Assembly (NCBI RefSeq): GCF_028610705.1
Contig: NZ_JAQQWT010000015.1
Location: 33,661-97,660 of the forward strand
Reading direction: 5' to 3'
Origin: Halalkalibacter alkalisediminis
GTDB taxonomy: Bacteria > Bacillota > Bacilli > Bacillales > Bacillaceae_D
DNA: 64,000 nt
Shown: in pieces, positions 34,217 to 43,085 of the stretch
Layout: every line of letters starts with the position of its first letter
Position numbering within the stretch: the first letter of the stretch is position 1
Position numbers and translations under genes: made by a program
Notes under the pieces: model-generated
Seen by the model: only the letters and a program-made list of their open reading frames with translations
Told to the model about the DNA's origin: nothing
Databases searched by the model: none

Positions 34217-35218
34217 ATGTGGAAACATGCAGAAATAGGAATAGACTTAGGAACAGCCAATACACTCGTCTACAGCAAAGAAAAAGGCATAATTCTAAAC
34301 GAGCCGTCTGTTGTAGCTATTAATATTGATACAAATGAAGTACTAGCTGTAGGTTTAGAAGCTAAAAACATGGTAGGAAAAACTCCAGCTAACATCGTTA
34401 CAGTGCGTCCTCTTAAAGACGGTGTTATCGCTGATTTTAATATGACAACACATATGCTAAAAGCAATCATGAAAAAGGCTAGTAAGAAACTGAACTTATC
34501 AGTTAGAAAACCAAGCGTCATCGTTTGCGCCCCCTCTGGTTCAACCTCAGTTGAGCGTCGTGCGATATTAGATGCAATTAGAAGTTGCGGAGCCAAACAT
34601 GCACATATTATTGAAGAGCCATTAGCCGCAGCCATTGGCGCCGACTTAACGGTAGAAGAACCTATCGCTAATGTCGTGGTCGATATCGGTGGTGGAACAA
34701 CCGAAGTCGCTATTATTTCCTTTGGTGGTGTAGTAACCTGTCATTCCATCCGAATTGGTGGAGATAAATTCGACGATAGCATCATCCAACATGTTCGAAA
34801 AACGTATAATATAATCATTGGTGAACGAACAGCTGAACGAATAAAAATGGAAATTGGTTATGCACCTATTGACCATGAAATATTAGAAACAGAAGTTAGA
34901 GGGCGGGATTTAGTGCACGGCTTGCCTAAGACCGTGACCTTGCAATCAGTCGAAATCCAAGAAGCATTAAAAGAAGGCATGCTTCAACTGCTTGAATCGA
35001 TCCGAGCGACACTAGAAGATTGTCCCCCTGAATTAAGTGGAGACATCGTCGATCAAGGCGTTACCCTAACTGGTGGAGGGGCTTTGATAAATGGGATGCA
35101 AGAATGGCTAGCAACGGAGATCTCAGTTCCTGTTCATATCGCTCCTAATCCACTAGAAGCTGTTGCCATTGGTACCGGCCGTTCATTGAAGTTTATTGAT
35201 AAATTACAGAAAGTCTAA
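34217..35218 (+). CDS. mreBH: Rod-shape determining protein MreBH
   Basis: This 333-residue actin-like ATPase organises lateral-wall synthesis and, in B. subtilis, directs the hydrolase LytE. Phosphate-1 loop [12 protein letters not shown] (about residues 8-19), phosphate-2 loop [12 protein letters not shown] (about 155-166) and adenosine motif [12 protein letters not shown] (about 284-295) are present. The full sequence is closest in memory to MreBH (335 residues), including [17 protein letters not shown] and DKLQK ends, rather than MreB or Mbl. The ATG at 34217 is preferred over a GTG/ATG cluster four codons upstream. In B. subtilis mreBH depends on SigI; no clear SigI promoter was found here. 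Confidence 0.9.
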   Translation: MWKHAEIGIDLGTANTLVYSKEKGIILNEPSVVAINIDTNEVLAVGLEAKNMVGKTPANIVTVRPLKDGVIADFNMTTHMLKAIMKKASKKLNLSVRKPSVIVCAPSGSTSVERRAILDAIRSCGAKHAHIIEEPLAAAIGADLTVEEPIANVVVDIGGGTTEVAIISFGGVVTCHSIRIGGDKFDDSIIQHVRKTYNIIIGERTAERIKMEIGYAPIDHEILETEVRGRDLVHGLPKTVTLQSVEIQEALKEGMLQLLESIRATLEDCPPELSGDIVDQGVTLTGGGALINGMQEWLATEISVPVHIAPNPLEAVAIGTGRSLKFIDKLQKV

Positions 35219-35234
35219 AGAACTTTAAATAACA

Positions 35235-35278
35235 AATAAAAAGTGTTGAACATAAAAAATGTTTCAACACTTTTTATG
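35235..35278. terminator. Terminator of mreBH
   Basis: AAAAAGTGTTGAACAT pairs with ATGTTTCAACACTTTTT (one bulge) around AAAAA. It works on both strands. Confidence 0.85.
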
Positions 35279-35425
35279 CTACTCATTAACGAGAATGCTT
35301 AGCTTAACTGTTTTTCAGATACGACTTCTGCTTTGCTGATAAAATTCAACACGATAGTGTCCACTACTTTAATTATAATCAAAGTAGTTATAATTCGCTA
35401 CATTAATTTACCATTTAGACACAAA

Positions 35426-35465
35426 CAAAGGGTCAAAAAAACCAATAGGATTTCGACCCTTATAC
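35426..35465 (-). terminator. Terminator of the amidase/DUF unit
   Basis: On the minus strand AAGGGTC and GACCCTT close a stem extended by AAATCC/GGTTTTT. TTGTTTGTG follows. It lies about 90 bases beyond the stop codon at 35555; the space between holds no other element. Confidence 0.6.
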
Positions 35466-35554
35466 TCATTTCCATATTAATCTATTTCTTATAACGAATC
35501 TACTAAGAACACATGTTAACATCATGTCGTACTAGTCAGAGAGAAAGTTAATTC

Positions 35555-36349
35555 TCAATCTAGCTTATATAACTTGGGTACTCTACTGGAAAAAACGGGT
35601 ACCTCTTTTCTTATGCGTTGAACTTCGTTTAAATCTAAATCCACACGAATGGTTTCTTCCTCTGTAGATGACGCTTTAACAAGTATGTCTCCCCAAGGAT
35701 TAATGACCATAGAGCGACCTGCAAACTGAACACCATTATAAGCACCGACACGATTACAGCTAACGATATATACTTGATCTTCAATCGCTCTAGCTTGCTG
35801 CAAAACTTCCCAATGCGACGCTCTTGCTTCTGGCCATTCTGCCACAACAAAAACGACTTCTGCTCCTTCTAAGGCTAGTGTTCTCACTAACTCAGGAAAG
35901 CGTAGATCATAACAAATAATGACACCCATCTTCTTTCCATCTAATTCAAACACACGTACTGAACTCTTGCCTCCCTCTAAGTAGATATGTTCATCTAACA
36001 TTGGAACGAGATGCATCTTATCATAGGTATGGACGATCTTCCCTTCGCGATTCATGATAATGGAACGATTATAAATACTTCCCTCTTCTTCCACTGCAAT
36101 AGAACCTGCAACCAAATTTACATTGAATGTCTTTGCTAAGTTTTGCAAGAAGGGTTCCGTTGTCCCTTGATCAGCCTTTACAATTTCTCTCAATGTAGGA
36201 AGCGTATACGCTGTTGTCCACATTTCAGGTAAAACCAGAACATCAACTTCCCCATCCCTACAAACAGTCTCTACCCATTCTTGGACTCTCCTTCTATTTT
36301 CGATAGGGTTACCAGGGGTTAGATCCATTTGATAACTAGCTATTTTCAT
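35555..36349 (-). CDS. Carbon-nitrogen (nitrilase-type) hydrolase, MtnU/omega-amidase-like
   Basis: This 264-residue cytoplasmic enzyme carries the nitrilase triad: Glu in VLPEMWTT (about residue 42), Lys in YDKMHLVP (about 111) and Cys in VIICYDLRFPE (about 146). Length and sequence resemble YkrU/MtnU-type omega-amidases that hydrolyse 2-oxoglutaramate-like products of methionine salvage transamination. No mtn genes are nearby, so the substrate is uncertain. Its start overlaps the preceding gene by four bases (ATGA), indicating translational coupling. Confidence 0.85.
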   Translation of the reverse strand: MKIASYQMDLTPGNPIENRRRVQEWVETVCRDGEVDVLVLPEMWTTAYTLPTLREIVKADQGTTEPFLQNLAKTFNVNLVAGSIAVEEEGSIYNRSIIMNREGKIVHTYDKMHLVPMLDEHIYLEGGKSSVRVFELDGKKMGVIICYDLRFPELVRTLALEGAEVVFVVAEWPEARASHWEVLQQARAIEDQVYIVSCNRVGAYNGVQFAGRSMVINPWGDILVKASSTEEETIRVDLDLNEVQRIRKEVPVFSSRVPKLYKLD

Positions 36350-36813
36350 GATAATCCCTCCCCTTTTGTACGCTCTTTCCCCTCTTTCGTTACAGCAAAT
36401 GTTCTTATCATGTTTTTTATAAGACTAACGTGACGAAAGCGAAGCGCTGACCAATCCTCATCAATTGCTACTTGGCGAACTGGCTCAAACCCTTTCTCTC
36501 CTAATAAAGTCGCAACCGTTTCTCTACTGCAGTCAGAACCTTTGTATTTTTTCGACGATTTCTTCGGATAACTAAGCCAGAGTAAACCATCTTCTTTAAG
36601 CAAACCAACAGCTTGAATAGCCACCGTTTTCAACTCTTCATTTGTTGTTCCAAACATATGAATAAATCCATACTCATCCATTTTAGGTTCCGTATGAATG
36701 TCTATTTCGAAATCAACCATGACCTCCTGATATTCCTTAGGTGCCTGTAAAATAAGAACTGGTTGGTTTTCTAGTTTACACTGAAGCTTTTTCATAATAG
36801 GATGTTGTTCCAT
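36346..36813 (-). CDS. DUF3052-like small protein
   Basis: This 155-residue protein has the look of a SAM-methyltransferase-like half fold without the cofactor motif: HMFGTTNEELKTVAIQAVGLL followed after about six residues by LLWLSYPKKSSKKYKGSD (about 75-105). The last 25 residues are basic. This composition matches the DUF3052/YdeI-type proteins of unknown function; the family assignment is tentative. It overlaps the downstream nitrilase-type gene by four bases. Confidence 0.65.
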   Translation of the reverse strand: MEQHPIMKKLQCKLENQPVLILQAPKEYQEVMVDFEIDIHTEPKMDEYGFIHMFGTTNEELKTVAIQAVGLLKEDGLLWLSYPKKSSKKYKGSDCSRETVATLLGEKGFEPVRQVAIDEDWSALRFRHVSLIKNMIRTFAVTKEGKERTKGEGLS

Positions 36814-36877
36814 CTAAACGAATCTCCTTTCCGATCCTTGTACTCCTTACATTATATCATCTTGGTTATTCTCCTAA

Positions 36878-36912
36878 CAAAAAAGGACTAAATCTTATAG
36901 ACTTAGCCCAAG
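36878..36912 (-). terminator. Terminator of thiT
   Basis: On the minus strand GGGCTAA and TTAGTCC pair (one G-T) around GTCTATAAGAT, followed by TTTTTTGTT. Confidence 0.8.
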
Positions 36913-36915
36913 CAT

Positions 36916-37485
36916 TTAAGCAGCATCGACGAATTGCCGTTGATGGTTCGCCCGAAAGAATTGCGGATATTTTTTCGCGAGAAGTACTAATACTCCAAGT
37001 GTTAGTAACATTTCTGGAACTAGGTAAGAGATATTATAGAAGAACGAATATAAATATACATTCCACCCTTCTGGTGCATACTCACCAAACCAAACGACAC
37101 CGGACGTATAATGACTGAGAAAACGCAAAGTCGTTGCAAAAATTAATCCTGTAACAATCATCTTCACACTAGGAACTGAATCCCTCTTCAAAGCAAAAAG
37201 ACTTGCGAACCCTAAAACAAGATAAGCAACCGGATAATCAAGAAGCAGCTGTATTGGATGAACAACATATCCACCAGTAATAAGATTAAGCATACCCACT
37301 AGAAAGCCTGTTACAATCCCCATTTTCCACCCACGTCTAAAAGCAATAACAAAGATCGGAACCATAATGAGAGAAATCGAGCCACCCATTGCCCAAAGTG
37401 CACCAAATTTCACTTGATTTAAGACCAAAGCTAAGCCCGTCATTACAGCTACCTCGATCATTGTAAGTAAGCGATCGCGATTCAT
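36916..37485 (-). CDS. thiT: Energy-coupled thiamine transporter substrate-binding subunit ThiT
   Basis: This 189-residue membrane protein has six hydrophobic segments and is the S component that binds thiamine for a shared ECF transporter. Conserved ThiT features seen are the WAMGGSISLIMVPIFVIAFR stretch (about residues 31-50, SLxMVPI--ia-R), YPVAYLVLGFASLF and the Trp/Tyr-rich SHYTSGVVWFGEYAPEG loop (about 124-140) that forms the thiamine site. GGAGG lies about nine bases before the ATG at 37485. A TPP riboswitch lies upstream, confirming a thiamine role (YuaJ in older naming). Confidence 0.94.
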   Translation of the reverse strand: MNRDRLLTMIEVAVMTGLALVLNQVKFGALWAMGGSISLIMVPIFVIAFRRGWKMGIVTGFLVGMLNLITGGYVVHPIQLLLDYPVAYLVLGFASLFALKRDSVPSVKMIVTGLIFATTLRFLSHYTSGVVWFGEYAPEGWNVYLYSFFYNISYLVPEMLLTLGVLVLLAKKYPQFFRANHQRQFVDAA

Positions 37486-37491
37486 ACTAAA

Positions 37492-37527
37492 AAACCTCCA
37501 TTTTGTTTTATCCACAAAAAGAGGTTT
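37492..37527 (-). promoter_or_regulatory. Hairpin that would mask the thiT ribosome binding site
   Basis: On the minus strand AAACCTC (37527-37521) can pair with GAGGTTT (37498-37492), which contains the thiT Shine-Dalgarno sequence. TTTTTTAG follows, so it could equally act as a terminator. It is probably the expression platform of the TPP riboswitch. Confidence 0.55.
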
Positions 37528-37584
37528 AGTAATTGAAATTGGTCATGTCTGCACGATTAAACAAACATTTGATTCATTACTCAG

Positions 37585-37667
37585 CCACTTCCCTACGCTA
37601 GTATGAACTAGATCAGGTACTTAGAGTTGAGGACATACCTCTCTCAGTCACATGACACCCCTAGTGG
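37585..37667 (-). ncRNA. TPP (THI-element) riboswitch
   Basis: On the minus strand the leader contains GACTGAGAGAGG (CUGAGA core), ACCTGATCTAGTTCATACTAG and GCGTAGGGAAGT in the conserved order, with CACTAGGGGTGTCA at the 5' side. These are the hallmark J3-2, P4/P5 and P1-adjacent elements of the thiamine pyrophosphate aptamer. It lies 100 bases ahead of thiT, whose synthesis it should shut off when TPP is plentiful. Confidence 0.94.
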
Positions 37668-37706
37668 ATAAACATTATTTTTTTGACTTGGTTAGTATAA
37701 CACAAT

Positions 37707-39179
37707 TTAGAAAAGTTGTGGATTCTTTCTTGCGTTCATCGCCTGTTCAAAAGCGGAAGCTACCTTGATCAACTTTTCCTCAGAAAACGCCTTAGAAGTA
37801 AAAGTGATTCCAACAGGTTCTCCTTTTCTTGTATATCCAGCAGGAACCGTGATTGATGGATAACCTGCTTTAGCTGGAATAGCTGCTCCAATATTATTCG
37901 GAAACACAAGTACATCGAGTTGGTTTTCAGCAAGAGTAGCATCTATTCCATTAATCGTAGAATGATATTGGTCAAATTGTAAAGCATCTAAATACTCTTT
38001 CTCTGTTAATGTGCCACTTGTTTTCTCAGACTTGGTTAACAGTGATTGCCCGTATTGCAATCTTACTTGGCTATCTTCCTGATTATAACGAATGACGTCA
38101 TTCAGTGTCCGAACGGAAACCTGATGACTCAAGTTCGATAAGTACGCATTCAAATTAGCTTTGAATTCATAGACTAGAACATCAATTGTCCATTTCTCTT
38201 TAGCTGATGGCATCACCACATTGTCAACAATGGTAGCGCCTCCAAGCTTTAGCTGTTCAATCGCTTGCTCCATCACCGCTTTCTTCTCTACTGACAACTG
38301 ATCAAAAAAGCTTTCTCTTACTATACCCATTCTTACATCCTTTAAGGTGGACTCTTTAAGTGCTTCAAGTAATGACTCTGCTGTTAGTGGATTCTTCAAT
38401 GTTGCAGCATCCGAACGATCCTTCCCCATTATAGTAGCTAGTGTATACACAGCTTCTCTTACGGTTCTCGCCATTGGTCCTGCTGTATCTTGCGTATGTG
38501 AAATCGGAATCATCCCACTTCGGCTAACGAGTCCGACCGTTGGTTTAATCCCCACAAGACTATTTTGACTTGAAGGACTTAAAATAGAACCTGAAGTCTC
38601 AGTTCCAATGGCAACCGTAGCCAGCTGCGCCGCAATAGCTGCTCCAGAGCCTGAACTTGATCCTCCGATATCGAATTGGGTACCATAAGGATTTTTTACT
38701 TGTCCACCTCTCGAACTGTATCCACTGGGCATATTTTCAGTAGACATAAAATACGCCCACTCCGACATATTGGTTTTCCCTAAAATCACTGCCCCGGCTT
38801 CACGAAGTTTCGTCACCAATGGAGCATCCTTCTTAGCATAAGAATCTTTTAACGCAAGTGAACCTGCACTAGTATGTAGCTTATCAGCCGTATCAATATT
38901 GTCCTTTAATAAGATAGGAATCCCATGAAGAGGACCTCTCTTCCCCGTTTTTGCACGTTCAAAATCTAACGCTTCTGCGATATGGAGGGCCTCTGAATTT
39001 ACCTCAATAACAGAATTCAACTTAGGTCCATCTTGATCAAATCGGGCAATTCGGCTCAAATAAATAAGAACCAGTTCCTTTGAAGTTAACTCGCCTTCAT
39101 CCATTTTTGACTGAAGTTCATCTATCGTTGTATGAGGAAACCACGTTTGCTCCATTTTTTCAAATTTAGGGTTCACCAT
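37707..39179 (-). CDS. Amidase signature family protein
   Basis: This 490-residue hydrolase has the Ser-cisSer-Lys triad: Lys in ILLKDNIDT (about residue 93), and the serines in the glycine/serine-rich [19 protein letters not shown] (about 168-186) and [12 protein letters not shown] (about 190-201). No signal peptide was seen. The sequence is like the stand-alone amidases of bacilli (YeeE/amidase group) rather than GatA, which is part of gatCAB. Substrate unknown. It is a single gene upstream of the TPP riboswitch and reads towards it. Confidence 0.85.
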   Translation of the reverse strand: MVNPKFEKMEQTWFPHTTIDELQSKMDEGELTSKELVLIYLSRIARFDQDGPKLNSVIEVNSEALHIAEALDFERAKTGKRGPLHGIPILLKDNIDTADKLHTSAGSLALKDSYAKKDAPLVTKLREAGAVILGKTNMSEWAYFMSTENMPSGYSSRGGQVKNPYGTQFDIGGSSSGSGAAIAAQLATVAIGTETSGSILSPSSQNSLVGIKPTVGLVSRSGMIPISHTQDTAGPMARTVREAVYTLATIMGKDRSDAATLKNPLTAESLLEALKESTLKDVRMGIVRESFFDQLSVEKKAVMEQAIEQLKLGGATIVDNVVMPSAKEKWTIDVLVYEFKANLNAYLSNLSHQVSVRTLNDVIRYNQEDSQVRLQYGQSLLTKSEKTSGTLTEKEYLDALQFDQYHSTINGIDATLAENQLDVLVFPNNIGAAIPAKAGYPSITVPAGYTRKGEPVGITFTSKAFSEEKLIKVASAFEQAMNARKNPQLF

Positions 39180-39243
39180 TGCTATACCTACTCTCAGTGG
39201 ATTTATTACGGATTACAAAGAAATTTTAGCATGTAAAAGAACA

Positions 39244-39284
39244 AATAAAAAGCAGGAAAGAATCAAGATTCTCTCCCGCCTAAC
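39244..39284 (-). terminator. Terminator of the fru operon
   Basis: On the minus strand GGCGGGAGAGAAT and ATTCTTTCCTGCT pair with G-T wobbles around CTTG, followed by TTTTATTTG. Confidence 0.85.
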
Positions 39285-39290
39285 AATCTT

Positions 39291-41174
39291 TTAAACTGTT
39301 TTCTTTTTCCAAAAACCTAACATTAAAGCAGTAACAATCGCCCCAATAATAATAGCTATTAAATACATAAATGCATTTCCATAAACGAGTGGAATAACGA
39401 ATAACCCTCCGTGCGGAGCTGGTAATCCAATTTTAAATACGGCAGTAAGTGCACCAGCAACAGCAGAACCTACGATAATTGAAGGGATCACTCGACCTGG
39501 GTCTGCTGCAGCGAACGGAATAGCCCCCTCCGTAATAAAAGAAGCTCCTAATACATAGTTCGTTTTACCAGCCTCACGTTCTTGCTTCGTAAATTTACTC
39601 TTAAACAAAGTCGTTGCAAGAGCAATTCCAAGTGGCGGAACCATTCCACCTGCCATGACAGCAGCATGTGGACCAAAGTTACCAGCATCAATCATGGCAA
39701 TACCGAATGTGAATGCAGCTTTGTTAATTGGACCTCCCATATCAACAGCCATCATCGCACCAAGTATAATACCTAGTAAGATCATATTCGTTGTACCCAT
39801 ACCTCCAAGCCAGTTTTCAAGACCTGCATTGAAAGCAGACAGTGGACCAACTAACCAAAGCATAGCCATACCTGTTAAGAAAATATTAATAACTGGGTAA
39901 AATAAAACCGTTTTAATTCCTTCAAGCCATTGTGGTAAGTTCTCTAGAGCTTGGCGTACAAATAATGCTAAATAACCAGCAAGGAAACCAGCAATTAATC
40001 CTCCAAGGAATCCAGCGCCACCTGTTGAGGCAATCAAACCACCTACCATACCGGCAGCAAACCCAGGACGATCTGCAATACTCATCGCAATAAATGCCGC
40101 TAGAACAGGAATCATCAGTCCAAACGCATTTCCACCACCAATGGTCATTAACATCTCAGCAAAAGCATTATGAGATGGGTGAGTTGGATCAAACGCTTCT
40201 ATTCCAAACATGAAAGAGATTGCGATTAAGATACCCCCACCAACTACGAATGGTAGCATATTGGAAACCCCATTCATTAAATGCTTATAAAAACCAGACT
40301 TCCCTTTTGTAGTAGATTGAGAGTCTTCGCTTGAGTTCTTAGAGTTTCCGTGATAAGTCGGGGCATCCCCTGAAGTAATTTGATTAATTAATTCTTTTGG
40401 TCTTTTAATCCCATCCGCAACAGGAACTTGTAAAACAGGCTTCCCTTCAAATGGTTCCATCTCTACTTTTGTGTCAGCTGCAACAATAATTCCTTGAGCC
40501 TGTTTAATCTCTTCGGCTGTTAAACGATTCTTCACACCACCTGAACCGTTCGTTTGAACTTTGATTGTCAGTCCTTGTTTTTTAGCTTCTGCTTTTAGGG
40601 CATCTGCTGCCATATACGTATGAGCAATCCCCGTTGGGCAGCCTGTTACTGCTAAAATGGTATATCCATCTTTAGCATTCATTTGCTCTTTTTCTTCTTT
40701 TTCTAATGTTTCATTTTCTTTTCTATCAATGGCCTCTAGGACCTCATTTTCTGAGTTAGCTTTCATTAATTTATCACGAAACGCTTCATCCATTAAGAAA
40801 GTAGATAATCTTGATAATGTAGCGAGATGCGCTTCATTTGCTCCAGCTGAAGCCGCGATCATGAAGAATAAATGCGTAGGCTGACCATCAAGGGCTTCAT
40901 AATCAAGACCCGCTACTTTACGACCAAATGCAATCGAAGGCACTTTAACTGCATCGCTCTTAGCATGTGGAATCGCAATCCCTTCTCCAAGCCCTGTTGT
41001 ACTTTGTTCTTCACGTGCCCAAATAGCTTTTTTATACTCAGTAGCACTGTTTAAATTACCTGCTTTGTCTAAACTCGAAACTAGCTCATCAATAGCACTT
41101 TCTTTGTTTGAAGCACTCATATTAAGGACAATCGTTTCTCTTTTTAGTAAATCTGAAATTCTCATATTACTCAC
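39291..41174 (-). CDS. fruA: PTS fructose transporter subunit IIABC
   Basis: This 627-residue protein imports fructose as fructose 1-phosphate. Domain order is IIA (residues 1-~150, phospho-His70 in GIAIPHAKSD), IIB (about 170-265, phospho-Cys179 in VTGCPTGIAHTY) and IIC (about 290-627, some eight to ten helices). The IIABC order and length match Bacillus FruA. Its start overlaps the end of fruK by eight bases, and it is the last gene of fruR-fruK-fruA. Confidence 0.95.
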   Translation of the reverse strand: MSNMRISDLLKRETIVLNMSASNKESAIDELVSSLDKAGNLNSATEYKKAIWAREEQSTTGLGEGIAIPHAKSDAVKVPSIAFGRKVAGLDYEALDGQPTHLFFMIAASAGANEAHLATLSRLSTFLMDEAFRDKLMKANSENEVLEAIDRKENETLEKEEKEQMNAKDGYTILAVTGCPTGIAHTYMAADALKAEAKKQGLTIKVQTNGSGGVKNRLTAEEIKQAQGIIVAADTKVEMEPFEGKPVLQVPVADGIKRPKELINQITSGDAPTYHGNSKNSSEDSQSTTKGKSGFYKHLMNGVSNMLPFVVGGGILIAISFMFGIEAFDPTHPSHNAFAEMLMTIGGGNAFGLMIPVLAAFIAMSIADRPGFAAGMVGGLIASTGGAGFLGGLIAGFLAGYLALFVRQALENLPQWLEGIKTVLFYPVINIFLTGMAMLWLVGPLSAFNAGLENWLGGMGTTNMILLGIILGAMMAVDMGGPINKAAFTFGIAMIDAGNFGPHAAVMAGGMVPPLGIALATTLFKSKFTKQEREAGKTNYVLGASFITEGAIPFAAADPGRVIPSIIVGSAVAGALTAVFKIGLPAPHGGLFVIPLVYGNAFMYLIAIIIGAIVTALMLGFWKKKTV

Positions 41175-42090
41175 CCTTTCCCCAATCAGAGATTGTTATT
41201 TCTTCTGTTAAAGCTATTACTTGTTCTCTTTTTGCAAATGCCGTTGAAAATGCTGTAGCACTTCCTGAAGCTACTGCGAATTTAAAAGCATCTTTCAATG
41301 GCATTTTTTCTTTTTGAGCAGCTACGAAACCAGCCACGACTGAATCACCAGCTCCAACTGAATTTTTCACTACTCCCTTAGGTGTATTCGCAAATAATAG
41401 CTGATCTTTCGTTGCTAAGATCGCCCCGTCTCCTGCAAAAGAAACTAATACATATTGAATCCCTTGTTCTACAAGCTTCTGAATATAAGGAACAGCTTCT
41501 TTCGGCTTAGTTACTTCAACAGAAAACAACTCGCCTAATTCATGATGATTCGGTTTTATAAACGTCGGTTTTGCCCCTAACACTTTTCTCATCGGTTCAC
41601 CACTTGAATCGATATAGACTTCCGCTTTTCTTTCACGTGCCTCATGGCATAATGTTTCATAGATGACAACCGGAATCGTCGATGGAACACTTCCGGCAAG
41701 TACGAGAACATCGCCTTCCTTCAAAAGAGAAAGTTGATTTTTTAATTGTTCAAGATCACCAACCGTAATTTCCGGTGATCTTCCATTGATCTCAGACTCT
41801 TTTTGACTCTTGATTTTCACATTAATTCTTGTATCTCCATTCACCTCAATGAAATTGGTATGAATGTCTTCTTTTTCAATTACTTCTTGTACGTACTTAC
41901 CGGTAAAGCCCCCAATGAATCCTAACGCCTCACTTTGATGGCCAAGTCGCTTCAGCACTCTTGAAACATTAATTCCTTTACCGCCTGGTGCTTTATGATC
42001 AGATTCGGAACGATTAACGGCTCCAAGATTCACTTGATCTAATTGAACAAAATAGTCAAGTGCTGGATTTAAAGTAACAGTGTAAATCAT
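41167..42090 (-). CDS. fruK: 1-phosphofructokinase
   Basis: This 307-residue PfkB-family kinase phosphorylates fructose 1-phosphate to the 1,6-bisphosphate. Signature 1 is GGKGINVSRVLKRLG (about residues 36-50). Signature 2 is NSVGAGDSVVAGFV (about 246-259), with the catalytic base Asp in GAGDS. Its ATG overlaps the stop of fruR (ATGA), so translation of the operon is coupled. Confidence 0.94.
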   Translation of the reverse strand: MIYTVTLNPALDYFVQLDQVNLGAVNRSESDHKAPGGKGINVSRVLKRLGHQSEALGFIGGFTGKYVQEVIEKEDIHTNFIEVNGDTRINVKIKSQKESEINGRSPEITVGDLEQLKNQLSLLKEGDVLVLAGSVPSTIPVVIYETLCHEARERKAEVYIDSSGEPMRKVLGAKPTFIKPNHHELGELFSVEVTKPKEAVPYIQKLVEQGIQYVLVSFAGDGAILATKDQLLFANTPKGVVKNSVGAGDSVVAGFVAAQKEKMPLKDAFKFAVASGSATAFSTAFAKREQVIALTEEITISDWGKGE

Positions 42091-42839
42091 AAGGAAACCA
42101 CCTCTAAGTTTGTTATAGTCCTAAAGCTGTTTGTTATTTCTTCATTTACGTTAGAAGTAATCAGAGTAATTTCGTCTAAATCGGCAAATTTCGAGAAAGA
42201 TACTTCGCCAAACTTAGAGTGATCAGATAACACATAACTCTGTCTCGATCTTGCTATCGCATGTTCTTTTATAAATGCTTCTTCAGGATCTGGAGTAGTG
42301 CATCCGTCATATTCACTTACCCCATTCACTCCTAAAAAAGCTTTATCAAATCGAAATGTCTCAAGAGTACGGATGGCATTCCGTCCAACAAAAGCCTTCG
42401 TTCCAGCTTTTACATATCCTCCAATAACGTGTGTTGTAATATTTAAGTCCGCTAACAGGGCAATATTAGTTAATCCATTTGTAACAACTACAATGTCCTT
42501 TCCTTTAAGAAAAGGAATCATTTCTACTGTACTCGTCCCTGCATCAAGAAAAATACAATCTCCATCCTCAATGAAAGTAGCTGCTTCTTCTGCTATTCTC
42601 TTTTTCTCATGACTGTTTTTGACTGTTTTTTCAGCGATTGATGGTTCATCTAACTTTTTTTGGAGCAACGTCGCCCCTCCATGAATACGCTTTAATTTCT
42701 TTTCACCTTCGAGATCGGTTAAATCTCTTCTTATCGTAGACTCAGAAGCATCTAACTCTTCGACTAGCTCTTTCATCTTAACGATTGTTCGTTTTTTTAA
42801 TAAGTCGAGAATTTTCTGATGCCGTTCTATTGTTAACAT
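42087..42839 (-). CDS. fruR: DeoR/GlpR family repressor of the fructose operon
   Basis: This 250-residue regulator has an N-terminal DeoR helix-turn-helix (residues 1-57, MLTIERHQKILDLLKKRTIV and ESTIRRDLTDLE) and a sugar-phosphate-binding DeoRC domain (about 75-235; FLDAGTSTVEMI, VVTNGLTNIALL). Fructose 1-phosphate is the usual inducer in this family. The ATG at 42839 has GAGGTG about seven bases upstream; a GTG three codons earlier overlaps that site. It is the first gene of the operon and probably autoregulated through the repeats upstream. Confidence 0.9.
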   Translation of the reverse strand: MLTIERHQKILDLLKKRTIVKMKELVEELDASESTIRRDLTDLEGEKKLKRIHGGATLLQKKLDEPSIAEKTVKNSHEKKRIAEEAATFIEDGDCIFLDAGTSTVEMIPFLKGKDIVVVTNGLTNIALLADLNITTHVIGGYVKAGTKAFVGRNAIRTLETFRFDKAFLGVNGVSEYDGCTTPDPEEAFIKEHAIARSRQSYVLSDHSKFGEVSFSKFADLDEITLITSNVNEEITNSFRTITNLEVVSL

Positions 42840-42868
42840 TTTATTCACCTCAACTTATCTACAAGGTT

Positions 42869-42925
42869 AGTATACAACCAATAACACTCATAATCAATCA
42901 ATTTCAATCAATTTCAATCAATATT
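42869..42925 (-). promoter_or_regulatory. fruR promoter with three helically phased repeats
   Basis: On the minus strand TTGATT (42897-42892), 17 bases and TATACT (42874-42869). Reading into the -35 are repeats of ATTGATTGAA spaced 10-11 bases (42892-42924), one per helical turn. This suits cooperative binding of a DeoR-type repressor. Confidence 0.65.
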
Positions 42926-43033
42926 CACAAAAAAAAAGAAAGCGGTAACTTTTTTAGATTTTCCTCTTTCACCCTTACCTATTAATTCGTCAAAGAAATA
43001 GCTACTTCGCTCTTGTCCTTTGCCAAAACTGAA

Positions 43034-43075
43034 AGAAGCGTCAATTTAGGAATTCTCCACCTTGACGCCTCGACA
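43034..43075 (-). terminator. Possible terminator of the ABC-F gene
   Basis: GCGTCAA and TTGACGC pair across 17 bases; CTTCTTTC follows on the minus strand. The T-run is poor. Confidence 0.45.
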
Positions 43076-43085
43076 TTTTATATGT

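Noticed and set aside
42298..42612. 104-codon frame opposite fruR
   Set aside because: Shadow of the fruR coding strand without its own start signals.
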